Below are positions 56,322-64,000 of a DNA stretch of 64,000 nucleotides, piece after piece (the first letter of the stretch is position 1; each line of letters begins with the position of its first letter). The notes under the pieces are model-generated. The model saw only the letters and a program-made list of their open reading frames with translations, did no database searches and was not told the DNA's origin. This DNA is from Chloroflexota bacterium (lineage in GTDB: Bacteria > Chloroflexota > Dehalococcoidia > Bin125), in the NCBI GenBank assembly GCA_028875225.1, contig JAPPFB010000005.1:1-64000 (forward strand). Reading direction: 5' to 3'. Both the position numbers and the translations under genes were made by a program.

Positions 56322-57674
56322 TCAGTAGCGCGGCCTCACCCAGCGGAGCATGGCGAATCCCAGCACTGCCGCGACGATCGACGCGGCGAAGATGCCGATC
56401 TTTGCGCCCTCGAGCAGTTCCGACTCCCCCGACGCGAAGCTCAGATTGGCGATGAATATGGCCACCGTAAAGCCGATGCCCGCCAGTAGCGCCGCGCCGC
56501 CGAGATGGGACCATCGCAGCTGCTCGGGTTTGAACGCGATCCCGAGGCGGATGGCCAGTGCCGAGGCTCCGACGATTCCGACGAACTTGCCCAGCAACAG
56601 GCCAATGAAGATCCCCCAGGCAATGTTGGAGCTCAATGCGGCGTCGATGCTGTCTCCGGTGATGTGGATGCCGGCGTTGGCCAGAGCGAAGATCGGGACG
56701 ACCACGAAGGCGGAAATCGGCGCCATGTTCTCCTCGAGGCGCTCCAGCGGGCTCAACCCCTCTCGGGCGACATGCTCGACGTTGCGCAGCGCTTCGTGAG
56801 AGTCGTGCTCCCGAACCGCGGGATCGGGATCCTCCTGGACATAGCGCAGACGCTGCAACAGATAGTCGATCCGTCGCGTAATGCCCTTGTCGTCGTACAG
56901 CGCATCGGCCGGGACGATCAGTCCCAGGATCACCCCGGCGAGCGTGGCGTGAACTCCCGCTTCCCAGAGCGTGAGCCAGAGGAACACTCCGCCAATGGCG
57001 TGAATGCCGGAATGCCGGAACCCGGCGCGCTTGAGCAGGAGCAGGAAGGCGATCGCCCCGACCATGCCCAGGATCCACTCGATCTGGATCGAATCCGAGT
57101 AGAAGATCGCAATGATCAGAATGCCGCCGACATCGTCGGCCACCGCCAGGGTGAGCAGAAACACTTTGAGTTGGACCGGGACACCGCGTCCGACGAGCGC
57201 CAACACGCCGAGCGCAAAAGCGATGTCGGTTGCAACCGGAATCCCCCAGCCCGAGGAGCCTTCGCCGCCCGCGTTGAGTGCGGCGTAGAGCGCCGCCGGC
57301 ACAATCATCCCGCCCAGCGCCGCCACGATCGGCAACGCCGCCAGTCGAGGGTTGCGCAGCTCGCCGTGAGTGAACTCTCGTTTGATCTCGGCGCCGACGA
57401 CCAGGAAGAACACAACCATCAAGACATCGTTGATGACGTGCTGCAGCGACTGATCGAACGACCAGATCGACAGGTCGATGCTGATGTGCGTATGCCAGAA
57501 CGAGTCGTAGGACGCAATGTCGAGGTTGGCCCAGAGGATCGCCACGGCCGCAGCCACGACCAGCACAATGCCGCCGGCCGCTTCGATCTCCACGAACCGC
57601 AACGTCGTCTGCACGACGATGCGGCGGAACGGGTCGTCTCCTTCACGCCAGCGCGGTCGGAAGAGGTCAGCCAT
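56322..57674 (-). CDS. nhaA: Na+/H+ antiporter NhaA
   Basis: VINDVLMVVFFLVVGAEIKREFTHGEL, GWGIPVATDIAFALGVLAL, FALANAGI. Confidence 0.95.
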   Translation of the reverse strand: MADLFRPRWREGDDPFRRIVVQTTLRFVEIEAAGGIVLVVAAAVAILWANLDIASYDSFWHTHISIDLSIWSFDQSLQHVINDVLMVVFFLVVGAEIKREFTHGELRNPRLAALPIVAALGGMIVPAALYAALNAGGEGSSGWGIPVATDIAFALGVLALVGRGVPVQLKVFLLTLAVADDVGGILIIAIFYSDSIQIEWILGMVGAIAFLLLLKRAGFRHSGIHAIGGVFLWLTLWEAGVHATLAGVILGLIVPADALYDDKGITRRIDYLLQRLRYVQEDPDPAVREHDSHEALRNVEHVAREGLSPLERLEENMAPISAFVVVPIFALANAGIHITGDSIDAALSSNIAWGIFIGLLLGKFVGIVGASALAIRLGIAFKPEQLRWSHLGGAALLAGIGFTVAIFIANLSFASGESELLEGAKIGIFAASIVAAVLGFAMLRWVRPRY

Positions 57675-57760
57675 GCGACGCCATCGTCTTCACCCTCTGT
57701 GACTCTGCCTGTTCCAAATCACCAGAGCGCAGCCTACCGCCCAGCACGGATAGCGGCCGA

Positions 57761-60700
57761 TTAGATGCTGAAGTACCGAGCCTCGGGATGGTGAACGATC
57801 AGCGCCGATGTCGACTGCTCGGGATGCATCTGGAACTCGTCGCTCAGGGTCACGCCGATTCGCTCGGGTTGCAGCAGATGCCAGAGTTTCGCCTGATCTT
57901 CCAGGTTTGGACAGGCGGGATAGCCGAACGAGTAACGCGCGCCCTGGTAGCTGGTCTTGATCAGTTCCTCAGGCGTCGCGCCGTCCGCGACGTCGATCTT
58001 CAGTTCCTGGCGAATCCGGCGGTGCCAGTACTCGGCCAACGCTTCGGCAATCTCAACGCCGAAGCCGTGCCAGTAGAGATAATCCTGGTATCGGTTGTCG
58101 GCGTACAGCTCCTGGGCGTACTCGCCTACGCGCGATCCCATTGTCACGACGTGGAAGCCGACTACATCCATCTCGCCCGACTCGACCGAGCGGAAGTAGT
58201 CGGCAAGGCAGCGTCCCTGCTTGCCTTCCTGGCGGGGGAACGTAAACCGAATCGCCTCTGCCTCTGAGCCGTCGGGGTGATAGATAACCAGATCGTCGCC
58301 GTCGGACTGGGCCGGGTAGTAGCCATAGACCACTGACGGCTCGAGGATCCCGTCGCGCAGAGCCTGTTGCTGGATTTGCGAGAGCGCCAGTTCCGCTCGG
58401 GCCGCCGTCTCGGCGTCGCGGCCCTTGAACCCCCACTGGCCGCGCAACAATGCGGTGCGATTGAGGTAGGGGAACACGTCTGTGAGCGGCAGACCGCGGA
58501 TCACGCGGGCGCCCAGGAACGGCGCGTTCGGGATGGTTGAAGCAGGAGCCAGGGTTGGACGGACTGCGGTCGCGGTCACCGTCGAAGACGAACTCGTTGG
58601 CGCGGCCACCGGCTCGGTCGGCGAACTGTCCAGCTCAATCCCGTCGCTCAGTGCATTCATGATGCGCAGACCATCAAAGGCATCCTGACCGTAGAAAACG
58701 TCGCCGTGGAATGTGTTGCGCAGGTCCCACTCGACGTACTTGCGCGTCAGGGCGGCGCCACCGAGCAGCACCGGCCAGCGATCAGCCAGTTCGCGCCGGT
58801 TGAGTTCCTCCAGGTCCTCTTTCATCACCAGCGTCGACTTGACCAGCAGCCCCGACAGTCCGATCGCATCGGCATTGTGCTCCAGGGCGGCCTCGATCAC
58901 GTTGGCGATCGGCTGCTTGATGCCCAGGTTGATCGTCGTGAAGCCGTTGTTGGAGAGGATGATCTCGACCAGGTTCTTGCCAATGTCGTGCACGTCGCCG
59001 CGCACTGTGGCCAGCACGATTGAGCCTTTGCTGGTCGATTCCAGCCGGTCCATGTGCGGCTCAAGATGCGCAACTGCCTTCTTCATGGTCTCGGCCGACT
59101 GCAGCACAAAGGGCAGCTGCATGTCGCCCGCGCCGAACAGGTCGCCGACCTCCTGCATGGCGGGCAGCAGCAGATCATTGATGATCGGAATCGCCTCTCG
59201 CTTGACCAACGCGTCGTCGAGATCCGATTCCAGGCCCTCGCGCTGGCCATCCACGATGCGTCGATGCAAGCGCTCCTCCAGCGGCAGGTCGTCGAGGCTC
59301 TCGCGCTGTTGCGTCGCAGCCTGCAGGTCCTCGAACAGCGCCATGAACGCGGGTAGAGGATCGACAGGTCCGTCTGCGCCTTCGGCCCACTCGTCAAAGA
59401 TCAGTCGGCGCGCAGCCTCGAGTTGCTCGTCGGGAATTCGATTGATCGGCAGGATCTGTGCCGCGTGCACGATGGCGGCCTTGAGCCCGCGCTCGACCGC
59501 ATCGTGGAGGAAGACGGAATTGAGCACTTGCCGCGCGGCGGGATTGAGTCCGAATGAGATGTTGGAGATGCCGAGAATCGTCTGGGCTCGCGGAAACTCC
59601 TGTGTGATCGCTTCGACGGCGTCTAGTGTTTCGAGCCCGTCGCGGCGCAGGTCCTCCTGACCGGTGCTGACCGGCAAGGTGAGCGCGTCGAAGAACAGAT
59701 CCTCGGGCGCGAGACCATACTCCTCGGTGGCGATTCGGTAGAGCCGGCGAGCAATTTCCAACTTCCGCTCGCAGGTTCGGGCCTGGCCTTCCTCGTCAAT
59801 CACTAGCGCGACGACGCCGGCGCCAAAGCGAATCGCGGAAGACAGCGTCTGATCCAGCCGCGTGCCGCCGTCCTCCAGGTTGATCGAGTTCACGATCGCC
59901 TTGCCGCCGAGTTGCTTGAGTCCCGCCTCAAGCACTGCCGGCTCGGTTGAATCGAGCATCAGCGGCAGCGTCGAGAGTCCGCGGGCGCGTTGAACCAGCT
60001 CAGCCATGTCGGGAGTGCCGTCGCGGCCAACGAAGTCGACGCAGACGTCCGCGATATGCGCGCCCTCTGCCGCCTGGTCGCGGATGACATTCGCCATCTG
60101 TTCCCATTCCTCGTTCTGCAGCAGACGCTTGAAGCGTCGCGAGCCGTTGGCGTTGGCTCGCTCGCCGACAATCAGAAAAGAGGCGTCCTGCCGGTACGGG
60201 GTCGAGACGAACAGCGACGCCGCCGCAGCTTCGGGTTGAGGAGTTCGCTTGATCGGTTGCAGGCCGTTCATGGCCTCGCGCATCGCGCGGACGTGTTCGG
60301 GCGTCGTGCCGCAGCACCCTCCGACGATCCCCACGCCGTATTCGCTCACGAATGTGCGGTGCGCGTCGGCCAGCTCCGAAGGTTGCAGGTCATAGATCAT
60401 CTGCCCGTCTTCGGTCCGGGGCAGACCCGCGTTGGGCGAGCAGAGCAGCGTCGTCTCGGAATTTCCCGCGAGGTAGCGCAGCGGCTCGTGCATCAGGTCG
60501 GGACCGGTCGCGCAGTTCAGCCCGATTCCGTCCAGACCGAGCGGAGCCAGGGCCGTGAAGGCGGCGCCGATTTCGCTGCCGACCAGCATCTGCCCGGTCG
60601 TCTCGATCGTCACCGTCGCGAACAGCGGCGTGTCGCTCCTGAACTCCGCCAGAGCGTCCTTGCAGGCCAGGATCGCGGCCTTGCCCTGCAGCAAGTCGTA

Positions 60701-61183
60701 GACCGTCTCCACCAGCAGCGCGTCAACGCCGCCATCAAGCAGGCCTCGAGCCTGTTCCAGATACGCGGCATGCAACTCGTCGAAGCCGATGTGTCCGAGA
60801 GAGGGCAGCTTGGTCCCGGGACCGAGTGAGCCGATCACGAAGCGTGGGCGTTCCCCGGTCGAGAATCGGTCGGTGACGGTGCGGGCAATCAGCGCCGACT
60901 CGCGATTGATCTCGCGGGTCCGCTCGGACAGGTCATATTCGCCGAGTGTGATCGATGAGCCGCCGAAGGTGTTGGTCAACACGGCGTCGGCGCCGGCTTC
61001 GAGATACGACTCGTGCAACGCCGCCACCGCGTCGGGACGCGAGACATTGAGAATCTCGTTGCACCCCTCAAGACCGTCGAAGTCCGAGAGCGACAGATCG
61101 AGCAGCTGCAGGCCTGTGCCCGTCGCGCCGTCGAGCACGATTACTCGCTCAGCAGCAGCCGCACGCAGGTCAGGACGTTGCAT
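57761..61183 (-). CDS. metH: Cobalamin-dependent methionine synthase
   Basis: Hcy domain GGCCGTTPEHVRAM; pterin domain; B12-binding VRGDVHDIGKNLVEIILSNNGF; C-terminal activation-domain signature. Confidence 0.95.
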   Translation of the reverse strand: MQRPDLRAAAAERVIVLDGATGTGLQLLDLSLSDFDGLEGCNEILNVSRPDAVAALHESYLEAGADAVLTNTFGGSSITLGEYDLSERTREINRESALIARTVTDRFSTGERPRFVIGSLGPGTKLPSLGHIGFDELHAAYLEQARGLLDGGVDALLVETVYDLLQGKAAILACKDALAEFRSDTPLFATVTIETTGQMLVGSEIGAAFTALAPLGLDGIGLNCATGPDLMHEPLRYLAGNSETTLLCSPNAGLPRTEDGQMIYDLQPSELADAHRTFVSEYGVGIVGGCCGTTPEHVRAMREAMNGLQPIKRTPQPEAAAASLFVSTPYRQDASFLIVGERANANGSRRFKRLLQNEEWEQMANVIRDQAAEGAHIADVCVDFVGRDGTPDMAELVQRARGLSTLPLMLDSTEPAVLEAGLKQLGGKAIVNSINLEDGGTRLDQTLSSAIRFGAGVVALVIDEEGQARTCERKLEIARRLYRIATEEYGLAPEDLFFDALTLPVSTGQEDLRRDGLETLDAVEAITQEFPRAQTILGISNISFGLNPAARQVLNSVFLHDAVERGLKAAIVHAAQILPINRIPDEQLEAARRLIFDEWAEGADGPVDPLPAFMALFEDLQAATQQRESLDDLPLEERLHRRIVDGQREGLESDLDDALVKREAIPIINDLLLPAMQEVGDLFGAGDMQLPFVLQSAETMKKAVAHLEPHMDRLESTSKGSIVLATVRGDVHDIGKNLVEIILSNNGFTTINLGIKQPIANVIEAALEHNADAIGLSGLLVKSTLVMKEDLEELNRRELADRWPVLLGGAALTRKYVEWDLRNTFHGDVFYGQDAFDGLRIMNALSDGIELDSSPTEPVAAPTSSSSTVTATAVRPTLAPASTIPNAPFLGARVIRGLPLTDVFPYLNRTALLRGQWGFKGRDAETAARAELALSQIQQQALRDGILEPSVVYGYYPAQSDGDDLVIYHPDGSEAEAIRFTFPRQEGKQGRCLADYFRSVESGEMDVVGFHVVTMGSRVGEYAQELYADNRYQDYLYWHGFGVEIAEALAEYWHRRIRQELKIDVADGATPEELIKTSYQGARYSFGYPACPNLEDQAKLWHLLQPERIGVTLSDEFQMHPEQSTSALIVHHPEARYFSI

Positions 61184-61250
61184 CCGTTGATCGTATCCAG
61201 CAACGAACAGCCCGGCAGTATTGCGGGAACAATCCGCCCGGTCGAGACGG

Positions 61251-61877
61251 CTATCCGCGTATTCGACGCCGCAGAGCGCCGCCAATTCCGCCACGGGCCG
61301 CTTCCAGCTCCGACTCTAACTGCTCAACCTGCTTCTGCAGACGCTCATTCTCCCGGCTCAGCCGATTGCGCTCCTGACGAAACTCCTCGTGTCGAGCGTC
61401 AAGCGTCGCCTCCAGCTCCGAAGCCTGGCGCTCCGCCTCCGCCTGGGCAGCCGAAGCAGCAGCCAGCGATGACGACGCCTCCTTGGCCGCCTGCTCGTAG
61501 AACGTGGACTTCTCCGTCAGCGCCTGCTGCTCGTTGCGCAGCCGATCCCGCTCCTGCTCCGCCGTTTCGGCTCGCGTCCGCAGTTGGGCGATCTGCGCGG
61601 CTGCAGTCTCGGCGGACGTCGCCGCCGATTCAGCCGTCTGGCGCAGCGATTCCAGTTCGGATCTGGCGTCGCGTAACTCGTGGCGCAGCGGGTCGATCTC
61701 TTCGCCGGACTTAGCCAGTCGCTCGGCCAGCCGATCGAGATGAGCACGCAGATCCCGTGACTGCTTTTCCGCGCGTTTGGCGCGATCCTCCAGCGAGTTG
61801 GCCCGTTCGACCGCGGCCTTGCGGCCCGCCTCGGCACGCTCCGCTCGGGCGCGTTCCACTCGAAGCTGGTCGGCCAT
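61251..61877 (-). CDS. Coiled-coil protein of unknown function
   Basis: 208 aa dominated by E/R/A heptad-like repeats. Confidence 0.65.
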   Translation of the reverse strand: MADQLRVERARAERAEAGRKAAVERANSLEDRAKRAEKQSRDLRAHLDRLAERLAKSGEEIDPLRHELRDARSELESLRQTAESAATSAETAAAQIAQLRTRAETAEQERDRLRNEQQALTEKSTFYEQAAKEASSSLAAASAAQAEAERQASELEATLDARHEEFRQERNRLSRENERLQKQVEQLESELEAARGGIGGALRRRIRG

Positions 61878-61885
61878 TGCTTGAC

Positions 61886-63106
61886 CTATGACCCCGCGCG
61901 GACAGCCTCGATGGCCGTCGTCCAGCGATCGTCCAGGGTGGAATCGTTGACCGTCGCCAGGACGTAATCACCGAATGCCGCCGTGGTGGCGCCGGTGTCT
62001 CGGCCGGTCATGACGAGCTCTTTCTCGTACTGGCCGCAGAGATCCATTGCCTTGTCCAGCTTGCCGCCGAGCTCCGGGAAGCCAATGTGAGAGAGCATCA
62101 TCGCCCCTGCGCGCAGCATCGAAGAGGGGTCGGCGTAGATGTCGCGGCCCTCGCGCACCATCCGCGGCGCCGAGCCGTGGATCGCTTCGAACATCGCCGT
62201 CTTGGTGCCGATGTTGCCCGCGCCCGCCGTGCCGACGCCGCCCTGGAACTCGGCCGCCTCGTCGGTCAGGATGTCGCCGTACAGGTTGGGCAGAGCGAAG
62301 ACCTGGAAGTTGGTCCGACGCTTGGGGTCGACCAGCTTCGCCGTCATGATGTCGATGTACCAGCCCTCCCACTCGATCCCTTCGTAGTCCTCCGCCACTT
62401 TGCGCGCTGCGTCGAGGAACGCGCCGTCGGTCGTCTTGACGACGTTCGCCTTGGTCACAATCGTGACCGAGTCCTTGCCGTTGGTCTTGGCATATTCGAA
62501 GGCGGCGCGGATGATTCGCTCGGAGCCCGGGTTAGAGAGAATCTTGAAGTCGATGTTCAGGTCGCCCAGCGAGAATCCCTCTGAACCCACGGCGTAGAGG
62601 TCCTCCGTGTTCTCACGGAAGAATGTCCAGTCGATCCCCTCGGCCGGCACTCGCACCGGCCTGACGTTGGCGTAGAGGTCGAGCACCTTGCGCATCGCCA
62701 CATTCGCCGACTCGATGTTCGGCCAGCCGTCGCCCTGTTCCGGCGTGGTGGTCGGACCCTTGAGCGTGACGTCGCACTCGTGGATCTCCTTGAGCACGCC
62801 CTCGGGAATGGCCGCCATTTCTTCGGCGCGCCGCTCGATCGTGAGGCCATCGATGGTGCGGAAGCTGACCCGGCCTGATCCGACCTGATCTTCGAGCAGC
62901 GCTTCGAGCACGCGCTGCGACTCGTGGGCGATCGACGGGCCAATCCCGTCGCCGCCGAGCACACCAATCTCGATGTGGTCGAGCGCGGTGAAGTCGGTCG
63001 GCTCACCCTCTGCCTTGATTGCGTCCACCCGTGTCTGTTGAGCCTCAAGCAGTTCGCCAAACCGCTGTTTGGCCTGCTCGATGGATCCGATGTCGGGCAT
63101 GTTCAT
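61886..63106 (-). CDS. Isocitrate/isopropylmalate dehydrogenase family protein
   Basis: IGVLGGDGIGPSIAHES, TFFRENTEDLYAVG, ALPNLYGDILTDEAAEFQGGVGTAGAGNIG, EAIHGSAP. Confidence 0.92.
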   Translation of the reverse strand: MNMPDIGSIEQAKQRFGELLEAQQTRVDAIKAEGEPTDFTALDHIEIGVLGGDGIGPSIAHESQRVLEALLEDQVGSGRVSFRTIDGLTIERRAEEMAAIPEGVLKEIHECDVTLKGPTTTPEQGDGWPNIESANVAMRKVLDLYANVRPVRVPAEGIDWTFFRENTEDLYAVGSEGFSLGDLNIDFKILSNPGSERIIRAAFEYAKTNGKDSVTIVTKANVVKTTDGAFLDAARKVAEDYEGIEWEGWYIDIMTAKLVDPKRRTNFQVFALPNLYGDILTDEAAEFQGGVGTAGAGNIGTKTAMFEAIHGSAPRMVREGRDIYADPSSMLRAGAMMLSHIGFPELGGKLDKAMDLCGQYEKELVMTGRDTGATTAAFGDYVLATVNDSTLDDRWTTAIEAVRAGS

Positions 63107-63194
63107 TCTCCTCGCCGAAGCTTCTGCGTCGCGCTACCGTCGGCAGTGTACCTGCTGCGCAGATCGGGGTTGGCCCGGTTCGGACGGGGACAGA

Positions 63195-64000
63195 TTACGT
63201 CGCGAGACCCAGCTCGCGCAGAAACGCGTCCGCGTTCGGTTCCCGACCGAGAAAGCGATGGATGAGCTGGTCCGCATCCGCTGTGCCGCCCGGCTCGAGG
63301 ATGTGCCGCCGATACTCCGCGCCCACACTCGACACCGAAGCTCCCGGCGCTTCGAAGCGGGTAAACATGTCGTCGCCGAAGACCCTCGACCAGAGATATC
63401 CGTAGTAGCCCGCGTCGTATCCGAAGAGGTGTCCGAATCCGGCCTGGAAGTGCGTGTCCTCGGGAAACGGGAACCCGGTAATCGGGTGCAGCTCGCGGGC
63501 AATCTCGTCGGTGCTGCGTCCCGACTCTGTGTGATAGGCAAGATCGAGCCGAGAGAAGTAGACCTGCCGCAGCGTCGCAATCGCCGAAGACGTGTGCCTG
63601 GCCTCGATCATCCGGTTGATCAGCGACTTCGGCAGCGGATCGCCGCTCTCGTAGTGACGGCTGAAGCTGCTCAGCATGTTCGGCTGCCAGCACCAGTGTT
63701 CCAGCATCTGCGAGGGCGCCTCGACAAAGTCGCGTTCCACCCGTGTACCGCTGAATCGCGTGTATCGCGAGTTGGTCAGCGTCTGGTGCAAGATGTGACC
63801 GAACTCGTGGAACAGCGTCACCACCTCCGTATGCCGAAGCAACGAGGGCGATGATTCCGTCGGTTTGGTGAAGTTAGCTACGATTGCCGAGATCGGCCGC
63901 TGATAGCCGTCATCGCCGAGCCGTCGTCCGCCGCGCAGCGTGAACGCCGCCGCGTGTCCGAACTTACCCGGCCGCGGGTAGAGGTCCATGTAGAACCGCG
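63195..64000 (-). CDS. M3-family oligopeptidase, C-terminal part (truncated by window end)
   Basis: VVTLFHEFGHILHQTLTN zinc motif; DLYPRPGKFGHAAAF; ORF open toward 64000. Confidence 0.92.
   Translation of the reverse strand, partial: RFYMDLYPRPGKFGHAAAFTLRGGRRLGDDGYQRPISAIVANFTKPTESSPSLLRHTEVVTLFHEFGHILHQTLTNSRYTRFSGTRVERDFVEAPSQMLEHWCWQPNMLSSFSRHYESGDPLPKSLINRMIEARHTSSAIATLRQVYFSRLDLAYHTESGRSTDEIARELHPITGFPFPEDTHFQAGFGHLFGYDAGYYGYLWSRVFGDDMFTRFEAPGASVSSVGAEYRRHILEPGGTADADQLIHRFLGREPNADAFLRELGLAT

Noticed and set aside
55472-56455. 327-aa plus-strand ORF
   Set aside because: Antisense to the FAD subunit gene; composition typical of a shadow ORF
56505-57764. 419-aa plus-strand ORF
   Set aside because: Antisense to nhaA; hydrophilic, no family motif
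57761-61294. Cobalamin or SAM riboswitch upstream of metH
   Set aside because: No recognisable B12-box or SAM-riboswitch consensus seen in the short region upstream of the metH start

Overview
High-GC bacterial window. Gene content resembles SAR202-like/Dehalococcoidia Chloroflexota, but that placement is inferred from composition only. It carries one tRNA (Ser-GCT), the canonical rpsB-tsf-pyrH-frr-uppS-cdsA-dxr-rseP block, sucCD, miaB, an nrtR-like Nudix regulator next to nadA-nadB-nadC, a B12-dependent metH, an isocitrate-dehydrogenase-type gene, and many accessory catabolic genes (P450, CaiB/BaiF CoA-transferases, acyl-CoA dehydrogenase, SDRs, LLM oxidoreductase, molybdenum hydroxylase M-S-L). 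Main observations: (1) a GrdB/PrdB-like ORF at 310-1545 is interrupted by an in-frame TGA at 772-774 in a UxxC context, followed by a bSECIS-like hairpin, so it is a probable selenoprotein that gene callers would split; (2) a CcdA homologue appears circularly permuted, with its SFISPCVLPLVP helix at the C-terminus; (3) a tandem pair of ferritin-like diiron proteins in which one partner has lost metal ligands; (4) a 10-bp-periodic CCGAACAA array recurs in the leaders of three unrelated genes; (5) a site-2 protease (rseP) carries two LysM-like repeats; (6) a perfect 8-3-8 palindrome sits just downstream of a strong promoter in front of nadABC, near nrtR; (7) a ~95-100 bp MITE-like repeat occurs three times, and one copy supplies the cdsA start codon. 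The first ~110 bp is C-homopolymer-rich and looks like a contig-end artefact. All calls come from reading the sequence and supplied translations; no searches were run.
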